This document shows positions 43,201-48,471 of a stretch of 64,000 nt of DNA, in pieces. A program made the position numbers and the translations under genes. The DNA comes from Patagioenas fasciata (lineage: Eukaryota > Chordata > Aves > Columbiformes > Columbidae). Where the stretch lies: the NCBI RefSeq assembly GCF_037038585.1, contig NC_092523.1, positions 44,791,001 through 44,855,000 on the forward strand, given 5' to 3'. Numbering within the stretch: the stretch's first letter is position 1; each line of letters opens with the position of its first letter. The notes under the pieces are model-generated. The model made no database searches. It was not told the DNA's origin and saw only the letters and a list, made by a program, of their open reading frames with translations.

Positions 43201-46200
43201 CCTCTCTAAGCTGTTTTCTTAAGTGAGATTGTACTAAATCTCTTTCTATAGAACTTATTCTTTACCTTCCATTATCAAGGAAGGGTTAATGTCACAGCAG
43301 TGGTATAATGCTGCACCTCTTAAGGCTCCACTTCAGCTGCAATGAAGAGGTACGTGACTTACACTTGCTGTTTAACCTTCCCTGTCCCCATGCTCAGATC
43401 TGGCCCTGGGCTGCATCACCCTTTCTACAGTATATAAAATAGTGATTATCTTTCAAATGCTTTTTAAAGGGTTTACAGCCACATGTGTAATGATATTTCC
43501 ATGTATGAAGATGTACATGGGTGCTCAGTAGCGTTATTGCTGTGTAGATGTCTACAATGCTACAAGAAGCCCAAGAGAAACAGAATTAGGCTAAAAGAAT
43601 TTACTGAGGAGTGTTTCATTTTAACAAACTGACATGCAAGCAGACTCAAAGCTCACTACTGCTTTCTTTCCTTTTTCAGAAGGTGGAACACTGCCAGAGT
43701 GGTAATAAATGCTGTGAAATAATGCTTAGCAAGTAGGACCTCACCAAGCATTTCAGTGCTATGACCAAAGGAATCACTAGAATCAGTTGCCAAACAAATG
43801 ATCTCATACACCAAAGCTAACAAACTGTTACCAGATAGATATCCTGCAGTTACAACGTAACATCCCTCTCCATTATAGACACCAGAAGGAGCTGGCTGAT
43901 ATTTAAAGCTGAAGAAACAGCCCGTTTGCAAATTTCACACACAGCTGAAATAACACCTTTTTTTTTTTTTAATAGAATCCACATAAAATGAAATTATTCC
44001 CTATTTTACAATATTTCTTCACTAAACATAGCAATATCAAAGAAATTTCATCACAGGTTGCAATGCAGAAGTTACACACCCAGCAGTGAAAGCAGAGTTT
44101 TCTAAAAACTCCAAGTCACTTTTTATTTTCATTTGTATATCCCTGGATACGTACTTCATAAAAAAAACCAAAAACAACACACAAAGACTGAAACTAGTGT
44201 AAAACCTTACTCCTAAGTATAACACCACTGAAAAGCACAGAAAAGCACTGATGTGAAATCTTGTTCTAGAATCAGGTAAAGACAATTACAGAAGAACTGC
44301 TATAAATGTATCCCCCAATACTTTACTCAAAGATATGCTTAGCACTTGAGACATTCTAGTCTTGAGATATGACATGCTTACAAAACACTCCACTTAATCC
44401 CTAAAATTCAAAATTCATGTGGAGCAGGATGCTTTGTTTTTGCAGTATTAGCTGCCATTCTGTTGAGCACATGACCCTGCTGGCACTCCAAAACCCCATA
44501 CAAACTACTCTAAATCAATCTTGCAAGAGAAGTAACATCTGATAAGGGAATAAGAATATTAGGGGAATTTAGCCACATGAATACACATTTCTCACACAGA
44601 AAGTAACTAGCATTTCCTCAGAGCAATAGAAGCTAAAAAGAAATATATTGAACTACAATCACTCGAATGTCTTTGTTGAAAGGTATGTGTATGTATATAT
44701 ACATATATTTTTATGTATGCATCATACACAAACACATATATAGATATTCTAGTTAAGGGAAGAAACAACCAGCAGTAACAGAAACCAGAAGCTGAAGATC
44801 TGTGTACAAAACTGCATAGAACAAATACACTATCATGTCACTAATACCAATCTCTTCTCCATTTGGTTTGTAATTTCACTCTTTAAAAAAATAATTAAGA
44901 TATTCTACAAATCTAACTACTACCCTTCTACCATTTCATATTTCCATTATTTTGACGGGAAGTTGCAGGCCAGTAGAAAGTTCTACTATCCTAATAGCTC
45001 TATATTAACATCTACACCTTATGTTTGCTTTCTCCTCACCCAGCAAGTAAGGGTTATGTTTACATGAATATGTAGTAGAGCCCAACAGGACTAGATCCAC
45101 AGAGTGAATTAATTGGTGCTAAGGACCTGACGCCCACACTATACATGTTCTGGGGTTTTACTTTTGACCAGCAGCAGTATGGTCCCAGGGACTGAACACC
45201 CATTAGTGGTTGAAGCACACTTTCTAATTTCATTCATTCCAACACGAATCCAGTTTACGCACCAAAGCCACCTGGCTACATAAGCCAAAGTGCAATAAGT
45301 GGAGACAATCAAGAGGTTTTCTTTAAAAGAGCGCTCCTGATCCAAATTAAGATGTTAATGCTCATGCACCCAAGAAACTATTTCCAGTGGTTCCACATTC
45401 AGCTATAGGCATCGTGTCTCTTTCTCTTTGAGGCTGTGCCAGGTCATCCTGCTGAGCAGCATGAACCTTGTAGCTTGCTGTTTTCTTCAGAGCCAAAGAG
45501 ATGAAGCAGTACCAACCTCTGGTCAAGATTTGGTTGCCATTTTAGGAGAGAAGGGGTAGCAGAACAAGCAGACATGGTACTTGTTAGAGGCAAACCTCAA
45601 GCCTGGTTGATGGCCGTCTTTAACAGAACTTCTCCTGGTGTTCCTGGAAAGACTAGAAAACACAAAGCTTCCTAATAATGTACTTCAAAAAAATTCAGCA
45701 AATGAAATTAATTTGAGGAGATATTCTCTACTAAAGACACTTGTGGTGATTGTTATTGCTCTTAGTAAGGATGGTACATGAATACACTTTGGCTTTTAAG
45801 ACTTTCATAACAATTCAAAGTCCAAAGATACAGACTGCTATTTGTCTTCCAGGGCCGCTTAAGAGAAACACACACAGCATATGGAGAGACCCCACTAACC
45901 AAAACATGAGGAGGGAATAAAACTAACTAAAATCCTTAAACATATAGTTTTGCCATTCGAACAGAAAATGATCCTGTCACTTTGCCTCTAACAGTGACCA
46001 GCAGCACATGCTTAATAGAGAAGCTACCAGAGGATTAAGTCTTCCCTTTCACTTAGGTCCAATTGCATCTCTCCATTCAAATAGAGATTACTGTTCAACA
46101 GAAAATCTATTACAAACGTTGCAGTAGAGCTTCTAAGACCTACCAAGTATGCTCCCACAGGTCATCAACAGATCACTAAAAAGAAAGAAAAAGTGTTCCA

Positions 46201-47991
46201 GCACATTTAGAAGTCATAAGGAAGAAGCTTAATGCAACAGGAAGAAAAATAAAACACACACAAAATGCTTCAAGTAACTTAATTAATATTAAGTTTGCCA
46301 AAACCTAATCAAATACCAAGGGAATATGCGAAAAGAGGGGATAAAAAGAGAGATAGATACCTACAGTAGTATTCTAATAACAATTTTTGTTTGAACTGTC
46401 ACATCATTTAGATGTTATTCAAACTGAAAGTTAGTGTGGAATTTTTTACCTAAACCTCATAAAATACTCCAGATGGAGCAATCTTACTGATTTTAGTGGC
46501 GGAAATACTGTGCAAGCAATCTGCCTTCATGAAGATCCTCAATCAATTCAATAACCTTAAAACCAGAACAAACAGCACTGGTCTCTGATACAGAGTACTT
46601 GATAAGATTTTAAATACAAGGCAAAATAACACAGTAATTATCTCTCCATTTAAATGTGGGAAAATATATTTGTTTTCTTTCAAAATTAAAGGAGATATTT
46701 AATTCACAAGAACACTACAAAAACTAACTACCAAGTATAACACATAGACTTTACAGATTCCTGAAATTCACCAGCCCTGTTCTCTGATATGAATGCAGCA
46801 CCAGTACTGTATCCTACCACTTTCAAAGGAATCATCTCATAACCCTAATGCCATTTTGCTTTTACTCCATTTTTTTACCACAATCTTGCAATTTTGGCCA
46901 AGCACATGGCCATGGCTGCACAGACCATCTTTGAAATAATAACGGCACCATTAATGTGATATTTCATATTTGGCACTATGGCACTTTGTGGATCAAGGTA
47001 TTTTCCATCCGTCTTCCTTACCATTCTTAGTAAGTTCAGCAGTGAAAGCCAAGATTCCAGTTCAGTCCTGTATATAATCTGATCACAAGACTAGTGAACT
47101 CATGCCGAACAGAAAAAACGACACAAAGCTTACCAGACATGCATGTGATAGTCACTGTGCTCAACAGGACCAGTTTGGTCTTGTGAGCAGATGCTAAAAG
47201 TAACAAAGCTCCAAACCACCAGCCTGAGCAAAATGCTGTCCTCGAGGGTTTGGAAACAGTAACAATTCAATATTATATAAAGATTACATACTCAAGCCCT
47301 GAAGCAGCAACAGCTGCTAAATCTCACCTTTAAAGATTTATGGTACCACAGAACGAGCAGTGAAAGGCACCCAATGCTCTGTGGGTCATCAGCCTATACA
47401 CGCGTATTTAGGTCACAACAATTAAGTAATTTCTTGATTTTTGCTGTGCTGATGAGGCCTGAACACGAGTTATCACATCAACCGCTTATTCAAACGCAAG
47501 GAAAGCGCAGGCATGGCGCTCCTTCTCGGTGCTGCTGAGGGGCCGAGCGGTGAGCGCCCCACAGCTCCCGACCGTGCCACCTCCAACTCGGATTTAAAAT
47601 GGCTGAGAGATGCAACGAGAGGGAAAGGCGGGAGCAGAGCCGGCCCGGCGCGGCAGTGCCTCCTGCCGCTCCCCGGAGTCCCCCACCCCGCTGGCCGCCC
47701 CTCCCGGCCCCTGCGGAAACTTCACACAGGAGGCTCCCCAAGAGCGGTCCCGGCACATCTGCGCTGCGGCCCCGCAGCAGGCGACTTGGGCAGCGGTGTT
47801 CCCGCTCCCTGCCGCCCCCCGCAGCCGGCGCAGCCCCCGGGGCCCACGTGGGGCCGGTTCCGGCGAGCCCGGACCCGCCCTGCCCCCGCCGCTCACCTGA
47901 AGGCGGGCCCCTCCCCCGGAGCGCGGCCGTGGGGGGCTGCCGCGCTGCCGCCCCTTTTGTTGAAGAGCTTCTGCAGCAGGGTGGGAGCCAT
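1141..47991 (-). CDS. FNIP2: FNIP2, folliculin-interacting protein 2 (17 exons, 3' end off window)
   Basis: FNIP2 partners folliculin (FLCN) in the lysosomal complex that acts as GAP for RagC/D and so controls mTORC1 and TFEB/TFE3; it also binds AMPK and Hsp90. These roles come from family knowledge. In the sequence, 17 exons with GT-AG borders join in one open frame of 1,099 codons plus 2 nt. The product starts [14 protein letters not shown], as in vertebrate FNIP2, and carries the longin-type N-terminal half (about residues 35-330), the start of the DENN half, a long low-conservation loop (exon 14) and the conserved C-terminal DENN part. Paralogue choice: the N terminus, the KYQYTRPASD junction and the [14 protein letters not shown] block read as FNIP2, not FNIP1. 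The last exon (about 25 residues ending near SPYVAQILL in relatives) is not in the window. Expected full length is about 1,125 aa including the extra exon 7. Confidence 0.96.
1257..4754 (-). other. FNIP2: FNIP2 intron 16
   Basis: 3.5 kb between exons 16 and 17. It holds short A/T runs such as the T-run near 2,910, and no supported coding sequence or recognised repeat. The overlapping open frames at 4,201-4,548 lack splice sites, phase fit and family similarity. Confidence 0.8.
4755..4955 (-). CDS. FNIP2: FNIP2 coding exon 16
   Basis: 201 nt, 67 codons (995-1061), phase 0 on both sides. It encodes [20 protein letters not shown], then [31 protein letters not shown] and [10 protein letters not shown], the best conserved C-terminal DENN block. 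The acceptor is TTGCAG and the donor GTAAGT. Confidence 0.96.
4956..6128 (-). other. FNIP2: FNIP2 intron 15
   Basis: 1.2 kb of unremarkable AT-rich intron. I see no repeats, RNA genes or extra exons. Confidence 0.8.
6129..6285 (-). CDS. FNIP2: FNIP2 coding exon 15
   Basis: 157 nt, codons 942-994, ending in phase 0. It encodes [20 protein letters not shown], then VLHG and [27 protein letters not shown] is conserved across FNIPs. The acceptor is TTTCAG and the donor GTGAGT. Confidence 0.95.
6286..7019 (-). other. FNIP2: FNIP2 intron 14
   Basis: 734 nt between exons 14 and 15. Nothing further is recognised in it. Confidence 0.8.
7020..8313 (-). CDS. FNIP2: FNIP2 coding exon 14 (long loop exon)
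   Basis: 1,294 nt, codons 511-942. The first 100 codons are conserved ([57 protein letters not shown]). A long fast-evolving, Ser/Glu/Lys-rich region follows, predicted disordered, with two conserved islands: [14 protein letters not shown] and, near the end, [19 protein letters not shown]. The latter matches the FNIP1 CK2-relay site controlling Hsp90 binding; serines 901, 902, 904 and 909 are kept. The CNCKYC cysteine degron of FNIP1 is absent, as expected for FNIP2. The acceptor is GCACAG and the donor GTAAAG. Confidence 0.96.
8461..8550. repeat. A/C-rich simple repeat (CAA and CAAA units)
   Basis: The plus strand carries A-runs, four to five CAA units and four CAAA units, then AAAACACC. 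It is low-complexity DNA, T/G-rich in the FNIP2 transcript, about 150 nt downstream of the exon 14 acceptor side in genomic order. Confidence 0.85.
9057..9136. mobile_element. Short MITE-like element with 17-bp terminal inverted repeats
   Basis: An 80-bp unit is bounded by perfect 17-bp inverted repeats, ACAGGGTGTTTCAAAAA at 9,057-9,073 and its complement at 9,120-9,136. The inner arms are partly complementary too, so the whole unit can fold as a hairpin. No clear target-site duplication is seen. ACAGGGTGTTTCA-type ends are typical of small non-autonomous DNA transposons, but I cannot name the family. Confidence 0.6.
9823..9895. repeat. Poly-A and CAAA-rich tract
   Basis: A run of about 15 A is followed by A/C-rich simple sequence ending in AAAACAAAACAAAAC. 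It could be the tail of a decayed retroposon, but no body is recognisable. Confidence 0.7.
11875..12044 (-). CDS. FNIP2: FNIP2 coding exon 13
   Basis: 170 nt, codons 454-511. It encodes [20 protein letters not shown], then [15 protein letters not shown] and [12 protein letters not shown], an almost invariant DENN-core block. The acceptor is TCCTAG and the donor GTCAGT. Confidence 0.96.
12170..12316 (-). CDS. FNIP2: FNIP2 coding exon 12
   Basis: 147 nt, codons 405-454. It encodes [20 protein letters not shown], then [14 protein letters not shown] and [10 protein letters not shown]. The conserved EPVWL motif is present. The acceptor is GAGCAG and the donor GTAAGT. Only 125 nt of intron separate it from exon 13. 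Confidence 0.95.
12317..13163 (-). other. FNIP2: FNIP2 intron 11
   Basis: 847 nt. A run of about 14 T lies near 12,406. No additional exon or repeat is seen. Confidence 0.8.
13164..13252 (-). CDS. FNIP2: FNIP2 coding exon 11
   Basis: 89 nt, codons 376-405. It encodes [20 protein letters not shown] and then [10 protein letters not shown], matching the FNIP2 helical segment. The acceptor is ATCAAG and the donor GTGAGT. Confidence 0.95.
13253..13838 (-). other. FNIP2: FNIP2 intron 10
   Basis: 586 nt. An A-run lies near 13,588 and a short G-rich patch near 13,720. Nothing else is recognised. Confidence 0.8.
13839..14040 (-). CDS. FNIP2: FNIP2 coding exon 10
   Basis: 202 nt, codons 308-375. It encodes [38 protein letters not shown] and [11 protein letters not shown]. 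This block begins the DENN half and is highly conserved in FNIPs. The acceptor is TTACAG and the donor GTACAG. Confidence 0.96.
14041..17279 (-). other. FNIP2: FNIP2 intron 9
   Basis: 3.2 kb of AT-rich intron. No repeat family, RNA gene or further exon is recognised. Confidence 0.75.
17280..17409 (-). CDS. FNIP2: FNIP2 coding exon 9
   Basis: 130 nt, codons 265-308. It encodes [13 protein letters not shown], a serine-rich run, then [20 protein letters not shown]. It ends in TG, so with exon 10 residue 308 is Trp, as in FNIP1, whereas the human FNIP2 I recall has Arg. The acceptor is GATAG and the donor GTGAGT. Confidence 0.95.
17410..18012 (-). other. FNIP2: FNIP2 intron 8
   Basis: 603 nt between exons 8 and 9. 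Nothing further is recognised. Confidence 0.8.
18013..18084 (-). CDS. FNIP2: FNIP2 coding exon 8
   Basis: 72 nt, codons 241-265. It encodes [20 protein letters not shown] ending ARS. The [17 protein letters not shown] motif, finished by exon 9, is conserved in both paralogues and holds further reported phosphoserines. The acceptor is TTTTAG and the donor GTATCT. Confidence 0.95.
18085..19223 (-). other. FNIP2: FNIP2 intron 7 (downstream of the cassette exon)
   Basis: 1.1 kb. No extra exon is recognised. If exon 7 is regulated, enhancer or silencer elements would be expected here or in the 208-nt intron 6 (19,314-19,521), which contains an A/C-rich tract at 19,396-19,455. Confidence 0.75.
19224..19313 (-). 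CDS. FNIP2: FNIP2 exon 7, probable cassette exon (FNIP1-like segment)
   Basis: 90 nt, exactly 30 codons (residues 211-240), phase 1 on both sides, so skipping or including it keeps the frame. It encodes [20 protein letters not shown] followed by IRSASFFA. The [13 protein letters not shown] part matches FNIP1, where Ser230 and Ser232 (numbering from memory) are AMPK sites; here they are Ser235 and Ser237, with Ser225 matching FNIP1 Ser220. The human FNIP2 sequence I recall goes straight from SNL to AHSTPVDM, as exon skipping would give. Splice signals are good: CCTAG acceptor, GCAG/GTTTGT donor. Whether it is constitutive or alternative in this species cannot be told from DNA. Confidence 0.88.
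19396..19455. repeat. A/C-rich tract in FNIP2 intron 6
   Basis: The plus strand is CAAA/ACAAAC-rich with A-runs. In the FNIP2 transcript this reads as U/G-rich sequence roughly 70-130 nt downstream of the exon 6 donor and upstream of exon 7, inside a short intron, where such tracts can bind splicing factors (inference). Confidence 0.7.
19522..19622 (-). CDS. FNIP2: FNIP2 coding exon 6
   Basis: 101 nt, codons 177-211. It encodes [17 protein letters not shown] and continues to GSNL. The acceptor is TTTTAG and the donor GTAAAT. It leaves one base (G), which can join exon 7 (G-GT) or skip directly to exon 8 (G-CA, giving SNLAHS) without breaking the frame. A 14-bp-arm hairpin lies just upstream of its acceptor. 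Confidence 0.95.
19623..20291 (-). other. FNIP2: FNIP2 intron 5
   Basis: 669 nt. It contains the TTCTTAAGAA hairpin next to the exon 6 acceptor and otherwise nothing recognised. Confidence 0.8.
19660..19693. repeat. Perfect 14-bp inverted repeat just upstream of FNIP2 exon 6
   Basis: The arms CCTATTCTTAAGAA (19,660-19,673) and its complement (19,680-19,693) are separated by 6 nt. A further TTCTTAAGAA copy lies at 19,648-19,657. The hairpin sits about 37-71 nt before the exon 6 acceptor in the transcript, the usual branch-point zone. Confidence 0.8.
20292..20363 (-). CDS. FNIP2: FNIP2 coding exon 5
   Basis: 72 nt, codons 153-176. It encodes [20 protein letters not shown] and then a run of Asn. 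SPPQLM is shared by FNIP1 and FNIP2; ISKVFSAR is FNIP2-like. The acceptor is TTTCAG and the donor GTAAGA. Confidence 0.95.
20446..20546 (-). CDS. FNIP2: FNIP2 coding exon 4
   Basis: 101 nt, codons 120-153. It encodes [20 protein letters not shown] followed by [14 protein letters not shown], a nearly invariant FNIP block in the longin-type fold. The acceptor is ATGTAG and the donor GTGAGT. An 82-nt intron (20,364-20,445) separates it from exon 5. Confidence 0.96.
20547..22155 (-). other. FNIP2: FNIP2 intron 3 with CR1 insertion
   Basis: 1.6 kb, of which about 680 nt (21,105-21,785) is a CR1 LINE fragment. The rest is unremarkable. Confidence 0.8.
21105..21785 (-). mobile_element. CR1 LINE fragment, reverse-transcriptase part of ORF2
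   Basis: Read on the minus strand, the translation shows CR1 reverse-transcriptase motifs: [20 protein letters not shown], then [11 protein letters not shown] at 21,417-21,530, and further on [11 protein letters not shown] near 21,130. The frame is broken by stops and small shifts, so it is a dead copy truncated at both ends, with no 3'UTR attached. It lies in the same orientation as FNIP2. Confidence 0.9.
22156..22290 (-). CDS. FNIP2: FNIP2 coding exon 3
   Basis: 135 nt, codons 75-119, phase 0 on both sides. It encodes a variable Asn/Ser-rich linker, starting [16 protein letters not shown] and ending in the conserved EQIPKYQ. As I remember it, the human counterpart is more serine-rich, so this part diverges quickly. 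The acceptor is ACACAG and the donor GTAATG. Confidence 0.92.
24702..24756 (-). mobile_element. CR1 3'-end fragment
   Basis: The plus strand reads AATCACAGAATAGTTTGGGT followed by TGGAAGAGACCTTTAAAGATCA, the reverse complement of the CR1 3' terminus. It is a short truncated copy of about 55 nt. Confidence 0.9.
24875..24967. repeat. A/C-rich simple repeat (CAAA units)
   Basis: A long tract of A-runs with CAAA, CACACA and CCA units on the plus strand, ending AAAAAAACCCC. It is low-complexity DNA. Confidence 0.85.
25605..25731 (-). CDS. FNIP2: FNIP2 coding exon 2
   Basis: 127 nt, codons 32-74. It encodes [19 protein letters not shown] and the following [13 protein letters not shown] segment, the start of the longin-like domain and one of the most conserved FNIP blocks. 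The acceptor is CTGCAG and the donor GTATGA. It is separated from exon 1 by a 22.2-kb intron. Confidence 0.96.
25920..26215 (-). mobile_element. Ancient, diverged CR1-type LINE 3' region
   Basis: The plus strand has the order of the CR1 3' region in reverse complement: a CCAGGGCTTAACAACTCTGA block, GCCC-type spacer, CCATCCTCTTTACA, then ACACCCTCCCTCATCCTTCT and CTTCTCT. Divergence is high, so this is an old insertion. The open frame across it (25,752-26,183) is therefore not a gene. Confidence 0.6.
30061..30079. repeat. Poly-T run
   Basis: An uninterrupted T-run of about 18 nt on the plus strand within FNIP2 intron 1. No retroposon body is recognised beside it. Confidence 0.8.
32151..32335 (-). 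CDS. Candidate alternative first exon of FNIP2 (unproven)
   Basis: On the minus strand an ATG at 32,335 with A at -3 and an in-frame TAG 12 nt upstream opens 61 codons: [20 protein letters not shown], then [10 protein letters not shown], and a basic, helical-looking [20 protein letters not shown]. The frame reaches AACAG followed by a GTATGC donor, leaving phase 2, the same as FNIP2 exon 1, so it would splice in frame to exon 2. I do not recognise the peptide, see no CpG island here, and a chance open frame is quite possible in a 22-kb intron. Confidence 0.25.
35570..35640. repeat. A/C-rich simple repeat
   Basis: ACAAAC, CACACA and AAAAAAACC units on the plus strand. Low-complexity DNA in FNIP2 intron 1. 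Confidence 0.75.
36110..36380. other. GC-richer patch in FNIP2 intron 1
   Basis: About 270 nt clearly richer in G and C than its surroundings, open on both strands (74-127 codons) but without recognisable protein similarity, good splice borders or CpG-island character. It could be a decayed insertion or a conserved non-coding element; the sequence alone does not decide. Confidence 0.4.
36728..36750. repeat. Poly-T run
   Basis: About 20 T in a row on the plus strand, in FNIP2 intron 1. Confidence 0.8.
42938..42970. repeat. A/C-rich tract
   Basis: A short run of AAAAACAAAC-type units on the plus strand in FNIP2 intron 1. Confidence 0.7.
44685..44740. repeat. TA/TG microsatellite
   Basis: Alternating purine-pyrimidine sequence (GTATGTGTATGTATATATAC and CACATATATAG) in FNIP2 intron 1; likely length-variable. 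Confidence 0.75.
47845..47850. promoter_or_regulatory. CACGTG E-box at the start of FNIP2 intron 1
   Basis: A perfect CACGTG in GGCCCACGTGGGGCC, about 45 nt past the exon 1 donor and inside the CpG island. Such cores bind MITF/TFE, USF or MYC-MAX; the flanks do not discriminate. A second CACGTG lies at 48,510-48,515 at the upstream edge of the island. Confidence 0.45.
47897..47991 (-). CDS. FNIP2: FNIP2 coding exon 1
   Basis: This is the start exon, 95 nt (31 codons plus 2). The ATG at 47,991-47,989 opens [14 protein letters not shown], the conserved FNIP2 N terminus, followed by a Gly/Ser/Ala-rich stretch and EGPAF. It ends TTCAG before a GTGAGC donor. Phase 2 pairs with exon 2 to give S-W-S-C-S-E. 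It lies inside the CpG island. Confidence 0.95.
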
Positions 47992-48192
47992 GCTGCTGCC
48001 CTGCCCCTGCCACCGCCCCGCCCGGCAGCGGCCCCACCGCGCCTCTTGCAGCGGCTCAGCGGGCGGCGAGCGGCGGCGGCATCCCCGCCGCCGCGGAGCC
48101 GCCCAGCATTACGCGGAAGCGAGCCGAAGGGAAACGAGGGGAGCCACGGGGAGCGTGGGCCCGCTGAGCCGCGCCGCTCTCGGCGGCCGCCC

Positions 48193-48202
48193 GTCACCTG
48201 AC
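48193..48202. promoter_or_regulatory. CLEAR-like E-box (one mismatch)
   Basis: GTCACCTGAC differs by one base from the palindromic TFEB/TFE3/MITF motif GTCACGTGAC. It lies about 200 nt upstream of the FNIP2 ATG. FNIP2 is known as a TFEB/TFE3 target, so the site is plausible but unproven. Confidence 0.4.
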
Positions 48203-48348
48203 CGAGGGGCCGAGCCCGCCCGCCCGGCGGCGCTGACAGCTGCTCCCGCCCGCCGGACGGGGCACCGCACAGCACGACGCGCTGCGCCGCCAGCAGCCGC
48301 GCCACGGGAACAGGGACGCGAACGCGCCGCACCCCTCGAGCGCTCCGC

Positions 48349-48353
48349 ATTGG
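48349..48353 (-). promoter_or_regulatory. CCAAT box
   Basis: ATTGG on the plus strand, CCAAT in the FNIP2 direction, about 360 nt upstream of the ATG and within the CpG island; an NF-Y-type site by position. Confidence 0.5.
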
Positions 48354-48435
48354 CTGCGCGGCGCTCCTTGCCCCGCCCCCAGGCTCAGAGGGACACGGGC
48401 CTGCCCCGCTCTGGGCGGTGGCGGTTGGGAACGTT

Positions 48436-48471
48436 GGCGGGGGGCGGGGCGGGGCGGGGCGGAGAGGGGCG
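48436..48471. promoter_or_regulatory. Tandem GC boxes / G-quadruplex motif
   Basis: Four runs of G (six, four, four and four) spaced by single C on the plus strand, i.e. overlapping GGGGCGGGG Sp1-type boxes. The run fits the G-quadruplex pattern. It is about 445 nt upstream of the FNIP2 ATG. Confidence 0.8.

Larger units (their letters stand above)
25732..47896 (-). other. FNIP2: FNIP2 intron 1 (22 kb)
   Basis: This AT-rich intron contains an ancient CR1 (25,920-26,215), poly-T runs (near 30,061 and 36,728), A/C-rich tracts (35,570-35,640; 42,938-42,970), a TA/TG microsatellite (44,685-44,740), a GC-richer patch (36,110-36,380) and one candidate alternative first exon (32,151-32,335). Many open frames of 60-120 codons occur, none with recognisable similarity. 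A 22-kb first intron could hold enhancers, but I cannot locate them by eye. Confidence 0.75.
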
